Positions 18,094 through 27,177 of a DNA stretch of 64,000 nt are shown piece by piece. The stretch spans positions 186,001-250,000 of the forward strand of contig NZ_JAUSVF010000002.1 of assembly GCF_030814475.1 (NCBI RefSeq), given 5' to 3'. The stretch comes from Pararhizobium capsulatum DSM 1112. GTDB lineage: Bacteria; Pseudomonadota; Alphaproteobacteria; Rhizobiales; Rhizobiaceae. Below the pieces are notes generated by a model. That model worked only from the letters and a program-made list of their open reading frames with translations. It did no database searches and was not told the origin of the DNA. The first letter of the stretch is position 1. Every line of letters begins with the position of its first letter. Made by a program: the position numbers and the translations under genes.

Positions 18094-19034
18094 GACCCGG
18101 CAGCTGAGAATAGAGCTGCATAAAGGGCTGCGCGATGCCCTGGACCGAGCGTGATGCGCATCGTTTCCCCGACAATGATCCCAAGGCGGAAAAGCACCGT
18201 GGCGAAGGCGCTGTGATGGCGGCGGAAATACCGGATGCGATTGGAGGTCATCAGTCCTGAAAGATAGGTGTTTTCGTGGTATTCGCCGCCGAAATGCACG
18301 GCGCTGGCACGGGCCTCGTAGACGACGCCCATTCCTGCCTTGCGCACCCTTTCCATGTAGTCGACCTCCTCGCTGTAGAGAAAGAACGTTTCATCCCAGT
18401 CGCCGACAGTCTGTCGCGCACCCGAAGAGATTGCGAGCGCAGCGCCTGTCGCCCAGTCCACCACGCCGCCACTTTGGTAGAGGTCGGATGAGGCGACGAT
18501 CTCGCCGACGCCGAGCTTTGCCGCAAGCTTCGTTCCCAACAGCGCGTCGGACCAGATGGTGAGAAGGGATGGCTCGCGCCGCAGGGAATGGGCGATTGTC
18601 CCGTCTTCATTGAGAACCTTCGGGGCAACCATGCCGATCGACGTATCCGATAGTCGCCTGCTGAGCGCCAGGACGCAGCCCGGTTGCAGCCGGACATCGG
18701 GATTGAGAACCAGGACGTCGGTGTCCGGAGCGATCGTTGCTATGGCTGCATTGATGCCGGCTGCGTAGCCGGCGTTTCTGCCCGTCTCGATGACCTTGAT
18801 CCCGATCGGATGCGCGCGCGCCAAGGCGACGGATGTGTCGCGGGATGCATTGTCGACGACGATGATCTCGTAACGATCGATGCCTTCAAGCCCGGTTTCA
18901 AGAGAATCCAGCAGACCGGGAAGAACCGCCGCGCTGTTGTAGGTGACGACCACAAGGGCGATCGGGTGGCTATGTCCGCTGCGGGCTGCAACCGTGCTGC
19001 TCGGCAAAGCAGCTCTCTTCAACAATGGATCCAT
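18072..19034 (-). CDS. Family 2 glycosyltransferase, rhamnosyltransferase-like
   Basis: The 320-residue protein shows the GT2 motifs ALVVVTYNSAAVLPGLLDSL, EIIVVDNASRDTS, NAGYAAGINAA and VLVLNPDVRL, and later GAALAISSGA and DETFFLYSEEVDYMERV. This combination is typical of WbbL/RfbF-type rhamnosyltransferases, which fits the dTDP-rhamnose genes at 38.6-42.1 kb, but specificity is inferred. The 3' end overlaps the convergent GT4 gene by 22 bases. Between this gene and 19402 lies a divergent promoter region of about 370 bases with no visible gene. Confidence 0.88.
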   Translation of the reverse strand: MDPLLKRAALPSSTVAARSGHSHPIALVVVTYNSAAVLPGLLDSLETGLEGIDRYEIIVVDNASRDTSVALARAHPIGIKVIETGRNAGYAAGINAAIATIAPDTDVLVLNPDVRLQPGCVLALSRRLSDTSIGMVAPKVLNEDGTIAHSLRREPSLLTIWSDALLGTKLAAKLGVGEIVASSDLYQSGGVVDWATGAALAISSGARQTVGDWDETFFLYSEEVDYMERVRKAGMGVVYEARASAVHFGGEYHENTYLSGLMTSNRIRYFRRHHSAFATVLFRLGIIVGETMRITLGPGHRAALYAALFSAAGSQTAPTV

Positions 19035-19401
19035 CTGCTGTTCTCGCTTTCATCGCGACTTGGCGCGGGGCTTGGGCGCGGGAGGAAGTTGACCTAGACC
19101 TTGGCCAAAGATGGCGCGCGCCGAAAGACTGCCGAGAGAGGTAGGCGCGGGAGATACTGGCAGATGCTCTCATCCTGAAAGCCGAGTCAGGCGTCTCCGG
19201 GGATCATCCTATCGACGCATGCCAGCAGCATCACCACCCCTTCCATATTGCCTGTGTAAGCCTTTGAGGGCGGTGGGATTGTCTCGGCAAAGTTTCTAGC
19301 ATGCCATCAGGATCTAGGGGATTCCTTTGATCAAGGATTTGAATAAGCGCCGGATTTCTCGATCCGTCGCCATGAATTCGCGCGCCGACTGGAGAGCCTT
19401 C

Positions 19402-20691
19402 ATGTCGCTAGAACTACAGAATTCGTCCTCGATAATTCCACATGATGTTGTGCAGAGCCGCGTGGAGCGGTTGGGATATCCGTCCAAATCTGCTGCGCCT
19501 ATCCCGCTGGACAGGTTGCTGCTGCTGCAAGGAACGTCGCTTGGGGTTCGCCGCCAGGTTGATCACCTCCTGGCGCTTGCAAATCGCGGCCTGCCTCGCA
19601 TGCACAAGGATCGTGTCTTCGGCCACACCTTGCGCGCCGTGAAGACCAAGGCCGGGGAGGTGGAGCAGCTTCAGGGGAGAAGCCTGCGGTATTCAGCCAT
19701 GGTCGCCCTCGGTCTCTCGTGCCTCAGCGAAACGGTTCAACGGCAGATCCTGGGCGGCGCCAGCGCCAGCGAGCTTGCCGAAATCACGGCCATGGATGCT
19801 GCTGTTTCGAACGATCTCGGCGCTGTCGCGCTGGCGGCCTGGGCGGCTGCGGAGGTCGCCTCGGTCCACGCAGTGCCTCTTTTCCGCCGGATCGCCGAGC
19901 GGATGGCGTCCGATACGCCGTGTGCAACGGTCGAATGCGCCTGGGCCCTTATCGCGGCGCTGGCAAGCCGCGAATTCGGCGATACCGAAGACGTGGTGAC
20001 GCTGGCGACCACCCGGCTAATGGTCGGTCGAGCCCCGTCGGGCCTCTTTACCCATACGCTGCCGCCCTCTGCCGGGGGGTACATGCGGGCTCATATCGGT
20101 TGCTTCGCCGATCAGGTCTATCCGATCCAGGCGTTGGCGCGGTTGTATATGGCGAGAGGGGGCGATGACGTCCTTTCTGCCGCCGAAGCCTGCGCCGAGC
20201 GTATCTGCGCGCTCCAGGGGCCGGCGGGGCAATGGTGGTGGCACTATGACACTCGCGAAGGCACCGTCGTCGAAGGCTATCCCGTCTACAGCGTGCACCA
20301 GCATGCAATGGGACCGATGGCGCTTCTGGAGTTGAGGGAAGCGGGCGGAACGGATTACACATCCGCCATCATCAAGGGGCTCGGCTGGCTCAACGAACAT
20401 CCGGAAACCCCGACATCGCTGGTCTGCTTCGAAAAAGGCGTCATCTGGCGAAAGGTTGCGCGGCGCGAGCCCGGCAAGCTGAGCAGGATCTTGTCTGCGG
20501 CAACCACGGGCCTTGTGCGCGGTTGGAAATTACCGGGCCTCGACACGCTCTTCCCGCCGGGAAAGATCGATTACGAGTGCCGGCCCTACGAGTTGGGATG
20601 GTTGCTCTATGCCTGGCTTTCCGGTGGTGCCATTGCTGCCCTTGCGGCTGAGTCGAAGAGCGAAAATCAACGGTTGCTGCGGGAGGTTTGA
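19402..20691 (+). CDS. Unknown protein with predicted helical-toroid fold, linked to wecG
   Basis: A 429-residue soluble protein. The ATG at 19402 has GGAG eight bases upstream and is preferred over a TTG at 19327. The sequence is mostly amphipathic helices, with motifs suggesting an alpha/alpha toroid like those of terpene cyclases, glycosyl hydrolases or lanthionine cyclases: SGLFTHTLPPSAGGYMRAHIG, FADQVYPIQALARLYMA, WWWHYDTREGTVVEGYPVYSVHQH. No catalytic signature is certain. It ends one base before the start of wecG, whose ribosome site lies within its 3' end, so it belongs to the wecG-wecC operon. It may be a glycan-processing or scaffold protein. Confidence 0.75.
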   Translation: MSLELQNSSSIIPHDVVQSRVERLGYPSKSAAPIPLDRLLLLQGTSLGVRRQVDHLLALANRGLPRMHKDRVFGHTLRAVKTKAGEVEQLQGRSLRYSAMVALGLSCLSETVQRQILGGASASELAEITAMDAAVSNDLGAVALAAWAAAEVASVHAVPLFRRIAERMASDTPCATVECAWALIAALASREFGDTEDVVTLATTRLMVGRAPSGLFTHTLPPSAGGYMRAHIGCFADQVYPIQALARLYMARGGDDVLSAAEACAERICALQGPAGQWWWHYDTREGTVVEGYPVYSVHQHAMGPMALLELREAGGTDYTSAIIKGLGWLNEHPETPTSLVCFEKGVIWRKVARREPGKLSRILSAATTGLVRGWKLPGLDTLFPPGKIDYECRPYELGWLLYAWLSGGAIAALAAESKSENQRLLREV

Positions 20692-20692
20692 G

Positions 20693-21520
20693 ATGAACCA
20701 GCGTCGTCAACTTCTGTTCGGCATGTATCTGGATGCCCTCGATATGGATGAAGTGATCGAGCGTTGCCATGCTGCCCTGGTTACCCGTACGCGTCTGCTT
20801 CTGGGGGTTCTCAACGCCGCCAAGATCGTCAGCCTGCATAAGGATCGCCAGCTGCGGAATTCTCTGATGGAGTGCGATCTGCTGCTGGCGGATGGTCAGT
20901 CCGTGGTCTGGGCCAGCAAGTTGCTGGGGCGGCCCCTGCCAGAACGCGTCGCCGGCATCGATATCTTCGAGCGGCTGCTTACCATGGCCCATGAGGAGGG
21001 GCGATCGATTGCTCTTCTGGGTGCGAAGCCGGACGTTCTGCGGAAACTGCAGATCGTCATCGGCGCGCGTTTCCCGGGTCTGCGGATCGCCTGTAGCGAG
21101 CACGGCTACTACAAGCCCGAGGAAGCCGCCGATGTGGCCGCCCGCATCCGGAAATCGGGGGCCGACATGCTGTTCATCGGCATGACCTCGCCGAAGAAGG
21201 AGATTTTCCTCGGCACCTACGGTGCGACCCTCGATGTTCCGATCCAGCACGGGGTTGGCGGGTCTTTCGACATCATGGCAGGCCTTACAAAGAGGGCGCC
21301 GATGATCTGGCAGAAGACGGGCATGGAGTGGGCCTACCGTGTCTTCCAGGAGCCGGGGCGGCTGTGGTGGCGCTATCTCTCCACCAACACCAGCTTCGTC
21401 CAGATGACCGCAATGGAATTTATCCATCCTGCCCGTGCTTTCACGCGTGACGGTGCCAGGGAGGCACCCAAGACCGGGCTACGAAACGAGAACAAGCGAC
21501 TGGGAGAGCGCTCGCGATGA
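20693..21520 (+). CDS. wecG: WecG/TagA/CpsF-family glycosyltransferase
   Basis: The 275-residue product carries the family features GVLNAAKIVSLHKDRQLR, DLLLADGQSVVWASKLLG and RVAGIDIFERLL, then GADMLFIGMTSPKKEIFL and IQHGVGGSFDIMAGLTKRAP. WecG enzymes transfer ManNAcA (or ManNAc in TagA) from UDP to a lipid-linked GlcNAc. The start at 20693 has GGGAGG 7-12 bases upstream. Its stop overlaps the ATG of wecC by four bases. With WecC beside it and WecB nearby, ManNAcA is the probable donor sugar, so this may add the second residue of a repeat unit. Confidence 0.9.
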   Translation: MNQRRQLLFGMYLDALDMDEVIERCHAALVTRTRLLLGVLNAAKIVSLHKDRQLRNSLMECDLLLADGQSVVWASKLLGRPLPERVAGIDIFERLLTMAHEEGRSIALLGAKPDVLRKLQIVIGARFPGLRIACSEHGYYKPEEAADVAARIRKSGADMLFIGMTSPKKEIFLGTYGATLDVPIQHGVGGSFDIMAGLTKRAPMIWQKTGMEWAYRVFQEPGRLWWRYLSTNTSFVQMTAMEFIHPARAFTRDGAREAPKTGLRNENKRLGERSR

Positions 21521-22788
21521 ATGAAGTCTTCAAGGGCCGACTGGCAATATTGGGTATGGGATATATTGGCCTGCCGACGGCGGTTGCGATTGCCACACGC
21601 GGCATCGACGTCATCGGCGTCGATGTCAATCCGGCGACGGTGGCGGCGGTTTCACGCGGGGAGGTGCCGTTCATCGAACCGGACCTTGCCGTCGGCGTCA
21701 GCGGGGCAGTGGCGATGGGGCGGCTCACGGCGACCACCGAAACGCCGGAGGCGGATGCCTTCATCATTGCGGTGCCGACACCCTTCAACGAGGATCGAAC
21801 GGCAGATCTCTCCTATGTGAAGGCGGCGTCCGAGCAGATTGCGCCGAAGCTCAAAAGCGGCAATATCGTCGTTCTGGAATCGACCTCGCCGCCGGGCACG
21901 ACGGAGAAGGTCGCCGAGTGGATCGGTGCGCTGCGCCCCGACCTGAAGATGCCGCGCGACGGCGAGAACGGCACCGATATCTTCGTCGCCCATTGCCCCG
22001 AGCGCGTACTGCCCGGTCGTATCATGATAGAAATCGTCACCAATGATCGCGTCGTCGGCGGGCTCACCCCGAAATGTGCGGAAAAGGCGGCTTCGATCTA
22101 TCGCCTCTTTGCCCAGGGGGAAATCCTGCTCACCGATGCTGCCAGCGCTGAAATGGCCAAGCTCGTCGAAAATGCCTATCGCGATGTCAACATCGCCTTT
22201 GCCAACGAGCTGTCGCTGATCAGTGAATCCCTGCATATCGATGTCTGGGAAGTGATCCGCCTTGCCAACCGGCATCCCCGCGTGAGTATCCTGAGCCCCG
22301 GGCCTGGGGTCGGCGGACATTGCATTCCAGTTGATCCGTGGTTCATCGTCTCCGCCGTCCCGGGCCTTGCCCGGCTCATCCGCACGGCACGCGAGGTCAA
22401 CGACCACCGGCCGCACCATGTTGCCGAACAGGTGGTCGAGAAGGCGAAAAAATTCCGCTCGCCAACGATCGCGTGCCTCGGGCTGACCTTCAAGGCGAAT
22501 GTCGACGATGTGCGCGAGAGCCCGGCCATCGAGGTGGTCGGCCTGATCGCCAAGGCGCTGCCCGACACTGAAATCCTCGTCTGCGATCCCTATGTCGATA
22601 CCATCCCCAAACTGCTGTCAGGATATGGAAACCTTCGCCTTGAAGGTGCAAACCAGGCCGTCGAACGTGCGGATATCGTCGTTCTCCTGGTGGAGCATGA
22701 GCCCTTCAAGATGATCAAGCATACCCGGCTTGGAGGCAAGGTCGTCTACGACACCCGTGGGGCCTGGCGACAACAGGCGAATGTGTAA
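21517..22788 (+). CDS. wecC: UDP-N-acetyl-D-mannosamine dehydrogenase
   Basis: The 423-residue protein has an N-terminal Rossmann motif, LAILGMGYIGLPTA, and the catalytic Cys region GPGVGGHCIPVDPWF near residues 262-276, typical of UDP-sugar 6-dehydrogenases. The stretch ESTSPPGTTEKV and the residues around the substrate site match the WecC/WbpA group better than UDP-glucose dehydrogenases. It oxidises UDP-ManNAc twice, using two NAD+, to UDP-ManNAcA. The start overlaps wecG (ATGA), so the two are coupled. WecB, which supplies UDP-ManNAc, lies downstream in the opposite direction. WbpA-like use of UDP-GlcNAc cannot be excluded and would suit the 31-33 kb genes. Confidence 0.9.
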   Translation: MNEVFKGRLAILGMGYIGLPTAVAIATRGIDVIGVDVNPATVAAVSRGEVPFIEPDLAVGVSGAVAMGRLTATTETPEADAFIIAVPTPFNEDRTADLSYVKAASEQIAPKLKSGNIVVLESTSPPGTTEKVAEWIGALRPDLKMPRDGENGTDIFVAHCPERVLPGRIMIEIVTNDRVVGGLTPKCAEKAASIYRLFAQGEILLTDAASAEMAKLVENAYRDVNIAFANELSLISESLHIDVWEVIRLANRHPRVSILSPGPGVGGHCIPVDPWFIVSAVPGLARLIRTAREVNDHRPHHVAEQVVEKAKKFRSPTIACLGLTFKANVDDVRESPAIEVVGLIAKALPDTEILVCDPYVDTIPKLLSGYGNLRLEGANQAVERADIVVLLVEHEPFKMIKHTRLGGKVVYDTRGAWRQQANV

Positions 22789-22840
22789 TTCCTTAGCCGG
22801 ATCGGCTTAAGGATAAAATTATACAGCAGGCACGAAGCCT
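22786..22840 (+). repeat. Dispersed intergenic repeat, copy 1
   Basis: The segment starting TGTAATTCCTTAGCCGGATC and continuing GGCTTAAGGATAAAATTATA closely matches the sequence at 63520-63575 upstream of the Crp/Fnr gene, in the same orientation. CCTTA...TAAGG forms an inverted repeat within it. It begins at the wecC stop codon. It looks like a family of short rhizobial intergenic repeats. Confidence 0.6.
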
Positions 22841-22910
22841 ACACCGCCCGGTCACACCTGCTGGCCGGGCGGTTGTCGTTTCCTTCCTGTTTCCGTGCCT
22901 CCAGCAACGA

Positions 22911-22942
22911 AAAGAGCCCGCCAATCATCTGGCGGGCTCTTT
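22911..22942. terminator. Bidirectional Rho-independent terminator
   Basis: AAAGAGCCCGCC at 22911-22922 pairs perfectly with GGCGGGCTCTTT at 22931-22942 around an eight-base loop. T-rich ends occur on both strands. It lies between the convergent wecC and wecB genes, so it should stop transcription from both sides. A second GC-rich hairpin, ACCGCCCGG at 22843 pairing with CCGGGCGGT at 22865, precedes it. Confidence 0.85.
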
Positions 22943-22965
22943 GATTCTGCGGTGTTCCTTGCGGC

Positions 22966-24219
22966 CTATTCGCCGGGTAGCTGCACCGGCAGATCGGCGA
23001 AGTTCGCCATCGGGCCGAGTGGAATTGGGATCCCGTTCGGGCGGCGTATCGTGCGTGCGGGCCTGCGGATAGCCGGCCGTAGGGGGCGACCGAATTCGTC
23101 GGGGCGCTCACCGAGGCCGAAGTAATGTTCGATGGCGTGAACCGAGCGCATCGCCGCTTGACCGTCCCCATAGGGGTTTACCGCGCGCGACATGCGTTGA
23201 TAGGCGCGCCGGTCGTTGAGGAGCGTGGACACCGCGTCGAAGATCCGGTCTTCATCCGTACCGATCAGCCTTACGGTGCCGGCTGCAACGGCCTCCGGGC
23301 GCTCCGTCGTATCGCGCATCACCAGAACCGGTTTGCCGAAGGTGGGCGCTTCCTCCTGAACACCGCCACTGTCGGTCAGCACGATCGAGCAATCGCGCAT
23401 TGCCCGGACAAAATCGCAATAGTCCAGCGGCCGTGTGATCACGACGTTTTCGAGGCCCATGAGCGGTGGCAGAAGCACGTCCCGGACCGCCGGGTTGAGA
23501 TGGGCCGGCAGCAGGAAGACGATGTTGGGAAAGGCTATCGCCAGTCTGGCGATAGCACGCGCGGTCTGCGCCATCGGCTCGCCCCAGGATTCGCGCCGGT
23601 GAGCCGTGATCAACACCGTCTTGCGGCCAGCGATCTTCTCCAGGTCGGGGTTTTCGAAAGGACTGTTGCGACCCGAAACCTGCAGCAAGGCATCGATGAC
23701 CGTGTTGCCGGTGACCACGATGTCGTTTTCGACGACCCCGTCGTGGAGAAGGTTGGATTTCGATGTCTGCGTCGGTGCGAGGTGAAGCGATGCGAGCTGG
23801 GTCGTCAGGCGGCGGTTGATTTCCTCGGGGAAGGGGTTGAACCGGTCACCCGTGCGCAGGCCCGCCTCCAGATGGATCAACGGGATGCGGGTGTAGAAGG
23901 CGGCGAGAGCTGCGGCGAAGCAGGTTGTGGTATCTCCCTGCACCAGAAGCGCATCCGGGTTTTCAGCTTTTATGACTGCGGAGACCCCGTTGAGGACGCG
24001 GGTGGTAACGGTTTCGAGGGTCTGGGCCTGCGTGATGATGTTGAGATCGTGATTGGGATTGATGCCGAACAGTTCGTTGACCTGATCGAGCATTTCACGG
24101 TGCTGGCCGGTGACCGCGACGATGGGCATGCAGTGTCGGGAGCGGGCCAGTGCATCCACCAGCGGCGCCATCTTGATGGCTTCCGGGCGTGTGCCGTAGA
24201 CAAGCAGAATCTTGCGCAT
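22966..24219 (-). CDS. wecB: UDP-N-acetylglucosamine 2-epimerase
   Basis: The 417-residue product begins MRKILLVYGTRPEAIKMAPL, the standard start of WecB/MnaA enzymes, and contains LLVQGDTTTCFAAALAAFY, HLEAGLRTGDRFNPFPEEIN and VLTDSGGVQEEAPTFGKPVL. It interconverts UDP-GlcNAc and UDP-ManNAc in the cytosol and so feeds WecC. The ATG at 24219 is preceded by GAGGGGGAAG. The protein has about 40 extra C-terminal residues beyond the usual end (RPAIRRPARTIRRPNGI...), a proline- and arginine-rich tail of unknown role. It is the last gene of a minus-strand group with the kinase-like ATPase and chain-length genes. Confidence 0.93.
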   Translation of the reverse strand: MRKILLVYGTRPEAIKMAPLVDALARSRHCMPIVAVTGQHREMLDQVNELFGINPNHDLNIITQAQTLETVTTRVLNGVSAVIKAENPDALLVQGDTTTCFAAALAAFYTRIPLIHLEAGLRTGDRFNPFPEEINRRLTTQLASLHLAPTQTSKSNLLHDGVVENDIVVTGNTVIDALLQVSGRNSPFENPDLEKIAGRKTVLITAHRRESWGEPMAQTARAIARLAIAFPNIVFLLPAHLNPAVRDVLLPPLMGLENVVITRPLDYCDFVRAMRDCSIVLTDSGGVQEEAPTFGKPVLVMRDTTERPEAVAAGTVRLIGTDEDRIFDAVSTLLNDRRAYQRMSRAVNPYGDGQAAMRSVHAIEHYFGLGERPDEFGRPLRPAIRRPARTIRRPNGIPIPLGPMANFADLPVQLPGE

Positions 24220-24304
24220 GCTAACTTCCCCCTCGTTGATGGGCAGTGTCTGAAAATATTCGGGTGTGGGCTGACCCCCCCGGGTCTCGGTCGCGATGCG
24301 GGTC

Positions 24305-25093
24305 TCAATATCCCGGCCCATGCCGGCATCTGTTGAGAACGACGCCGAGGACATTCGTCCGTTCGGCGAGTTCGCGCTCGCAGGTTTCCAGCTCTTCGAA
24401 CGTGGTTTTCTCGGCGCTGGCGACAATGATGACGCCATCGACATTCGGCAGGAACGCCGTCACATCGTCGCTGGGAAGCATCGACGTCATGTCGAACAGA
24501 AGCACATCCGGCTTCATCCGATCGCGAAGATCGGCCATGACCTTGGCAGTCTCGCCGTTCTGAAGCAATTCTGCGGAAAAATGCACTGCCCGGCTGTTTG
24601 CGCCGATCGCCAGATTGTCGCCGTAACGCTGCAGCAGATCGTGGACATCCACTTCGCGCTTCAGAAAGGCTTCCATCGATGCCGGATCCGTCATGCCAGC
24701 CAGCCGGGCAATGCTCGGATGCTGCAGATTCAAATCGAGCAGGACCGTGCGGCAGTCACGCTGATGGGCCAGGCTGAACGCCAGATTGAGTGCGACAACC
24801 GACTTGCCGCACCCTCGAGTGGGGGACGTGATCGCAATCGATGTCCAGCCGTTCTGCCGCAATGTCTGCAAAACGCGTGTGCGCAGGATATCGAAGGCGT
24901 TGTGAGCGGGATCGGAGCGATCGGCGGTGATGATGCAGTTGCTGGCCATCATCCGATGGTCGATGAGGAGAGGCTCCAGGCTACCCCAGGCGATTTCGCG
25001 GCCCAGGCGCACGCAGGCCTGAATGGTTTCGGAAAACTGATCAGACGCTCGACGTCGCGAGACATCCTGGGATTGGGCTGCGTATGTGTCCAT
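24305..25093 (-). CDS. CpsD/CapB-type tyrosine-kinase-like ATPase
   Basis: A 262-residue P-loop ATPase with Walker A TSPTRGCGKSVVALNLA, an A'-like strand TVLLDLNLQHPS and Walker B VLLFDMTS, as in the bacterial tyrosine kinase part of Wzc/ExoP. These proteins control polysaccharide chain length and polymerase activity together with a Wzz-like partner. The partner is encoded 57 bases upstream as a separate protein. Unlike typical kinases it has no C-terminal tyrosine cluster; the only Tyr there is the final residue, so autophosphorylation may not be its mode of action. The start at 25093 (MDTYAAQS) was chosen by family length. Confidence 0.85.
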   Translation of the reverse strand: MDTYAAQSQDVSRRRASDQFSETIQACVRLGREIAWGSLEPLLIDHRMMASNCIITADRSDPAHNAFDILRTRVLQTLRQNGWTSIAITSPTRGCGKSVVALNLAFSLAHQRDCRTVLLDLNLQHPSIARLAGMTDPASMEAFLKREVDVHDLLQRYGDNLAIGANSRAVHFSAELLQNGETAKVMADLRDRMKPDVLLFDMTSMLPSDDVTAFLPNVDGVIIVASAEKTTFEELETCERELAERTNVLGVVLNRCRHGPGY

Positions 25094-25150
25094 GTTTGCT
25101 ACTCTGAATCCGCTGAAAATGTTTATGTATTTTCTGGTCGGCAAAATTCG

Positions 25151-26710
25151 TCAGGTTCCCGAAAGGCCTCCCAGCAGCCTCTCGAAGGCAATTTTCAAAG
25201 GGACGTGATAAAAAGCCGCCGCCGCTAGGGTGGGAAGTACGGCAGCGGAAAGCCTGGCGAAGACGCTTCGCCGTTTGGGCGCCCGGCGCCGGTAGGCAGT
25301 CGGGCGAATATTTGGCACGACCGCCAGCGGATAGGCCTCGAGCAGCCGCACCACTTCGGCAGGGCGACGAACCGTGCGGTTCAGCAGCTCCAGCAGCACC
25401 ACATAGCCTAATGCCAATCCGGCGCCGAGGACCGCTCCCAGCATCAGGATGCGTTTGCCGCGCGGGCTGATCGGACTTGTGGGTGGCGTTGCCTCTTCCA
25501 GAAGAGAAAAGCGGCCGCCATCGGCGCGCATTTCGATCTGTTCACCCGTCGAGGCTTCAGCACGCCGCGCAATGGCGGAATTGTACTGCGTCTGGACGTT
25601 CTCGCGGTTGCGTTCGAGGGAATTCAGCGCAGTCTCGCTGGCGGGCGTCGCCGTGATCGATTTAGTGAGGTCGGAAACACGTTGGGCAATCGTGGTCTTT
25701 TCCCGGGTGATCGACTGCAGCCTGTCGTCGATGTCCGAGAGCTGCAGGTCCAGTCCAAATGACTTGGAGGCGTCGTCGGCCTTGACCCTGTCGGTCTTTT
25801 CTTCTGACTTTGGCTGTGACAGGACCAACCGGCTCTGAAGCGAGTTAATGCGGGCACGGAGCGCCTTTATGCTTGGGCTGGATTCGGAGAAGATCGCCAG
25901 CTGTTCGGCCAGGGCTCGGTTGAGTTCGGCCAGCATCTGCTGTTCCGGGGTTATGGGCGTCGTTCCGGAAAGCTGGCCGGCGCCGGCATAGGCGACGATG
26001 AGATTGCTGCGCCGGGTGCGCAGCTCGGCTTCCTCCTGCTCCAGCGTGGCGAGCCGTCCCTGAAGCAGGCTCTGCTGGCTGCGGCGGAATTCCAGGTTTT
26101 CGGGAAGTGTGTCCTTGTTGGCGTTCTTGAACTTCAGGATTTCCGCTTCGATGCGGTTGAGATTGTCGCCAAGCTTGGCGACTTCCTGATCGAAGAATTT
26201 CAGTGTGTTACCGGCTCTGTCGGTGCGTTGCTGCTGGTTGCGGCCGAGGATCATCGCGGCGATTTCATTGGCGACGTTTGCAGCGACCACGGGATCGCTC
26301 GCCTCGAAGGCCACGTTGAAAACGATCGCGCCGCCGGGTTCGTCCAGAGGTGTCTGCTCGAAGCCTATGCGAGATCTCATATCCGCGACGATGTCCTCCG
26401 GGGCAGGAGGCGTGTCTGATCCTTCGTAGATGCCGAGATGCTCGGCCAGGGTCAGCAGATTGTCGCGCGCGGTGATCTGCTGCTGCACGATCTGCAGCTG
26501 CTCGGCCGGCCCCGTTGGGACAGTCGAACGCGCCAGCTCGGCGGGAATCTGCGGATTTTCGGCGAGAATGCGGGCGTTGGCGCTGTATACGGTCGGCAGA
26601 ACGCGTGTGGCGACCACAGCAAGCAGCAACACCGACGCGGCGATGGCGAGCATGTAAGGCAGCCTGCGTATCAGGATCGAAAGATAAAAGCGTACGTCCG
26701 TATCACCCAT
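25151..26710 (-). CDS. Polysaccharide chain-length / co-polymerase protein (Wzz/GumC-like)
   Basis: A 519-residue inner-membrane protein. One membrane segment near residues 17-38 (LPYMLAIAASVLLLAVVATRV) is followed by a Wzz domain, long coiled-coil helices (about residues 160-400) and a second membrane segment near 425-447, then a cytoplasmic tail ending in a weakly hydrophobic stretch. The proline-rich PPTSPISPRGKR before the second segment is the family signature. It corresponds to the N-terminal part of ExoP/Wzc, with the ATPase split off as the next gene. It should span the periplasm and contact the outer-membrane export protein encoded at 42.1 kb. Confidence 0.9.
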   Translation of the reverse strand: MGDTDVRFYLSILIRRLPYMLAIAASVLLLAVVATRVLPTVYSANARILAENPQIPAELARSTVPTGPAEQLQIVQQQITARDNLLTLAEHLGIYEGSDTPPAPEDIVADMRSRIGFEQTPLDEPGGAIVFNVAFEASDPVVAANVANEIAAMILGRNQQQRTDRAGNTLKFFDQEVAKLGDNLNRIEAEILKFKNANKDTLPENLEFRRSQQSLLQGRLATLEQEEAELRTRRSNLIVAYAGAGQLSGTTPITPEQQMLAELNRALAEQLAIFSESSPSIKALRARINSLQSRLVLSQPKSEEKTDRVKADDASKSFGLDLQLSDIDDRLQSITREKTTIAQRVSDLTKSITATPASETALNSLERNRENVQTQYNSAIARRAEASTGEQIEMRADGGRFSLLEEATPPTSPISPRGKRILMLGAVLGAGLALGYVVLLELLNRTVRRPAEVVRLLEAYPLAVVPNIRPTAYRRRAPKRRSVFARLSAAVLPTLAAAAFYHVPLKIAFERLLGGLSGT

Positions 26711-27177
26711 AGCGAACCACTCAAGTCGTGTCGGATTGGCGACATCTTCAAGCGGATGGATGCTGCTTGATAGTTCTTCAATGGTGGTGAGCGAGCCGGC
26801 GCGTGGCAGAAGCCGGTAGTTCCTTCGGGTAGGGTTGCCCTCCCATTGCCTTATGGTGGTATTGAGCCCGCGTAGGCAGGGCGGTAGCCGGTTGGTTTTT
26901 CATGCCAGAATGGTGTTTGGCGCCGGTTATCAAGGGTTCGGACTACCCCGGGATATCGCTGCCTACCTCCGCTTCGAATAGGATGGGGACGCCGGCACCT
27001 CCCATCGATGGAGGGTAGCGGGTTGATCTGCTTCCAAAGTTCAGCCCGGCAATGTCTTTCAACCCTTTGTTACCGCAGGCATGATGGCTTTGGAGTTTTG
27101 CGACCAGAACTGTGCAAGGTCGTCGCTGCGGCAAAAATGCGCCCCGCACTTCCCTTCCATCAATATCGGGAAAACAG
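26711..27177. promoter_or_regulatory. Divergent intergenic region
   Basis: About 470 bases separate the minus-strand chain-length gene from the plus-strand GT2 gene, so both promoters should lie here. Open frames in this interval lack ribosome sites and recognisable products. I found no clear operator palindrome. Confidence 0.4.
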
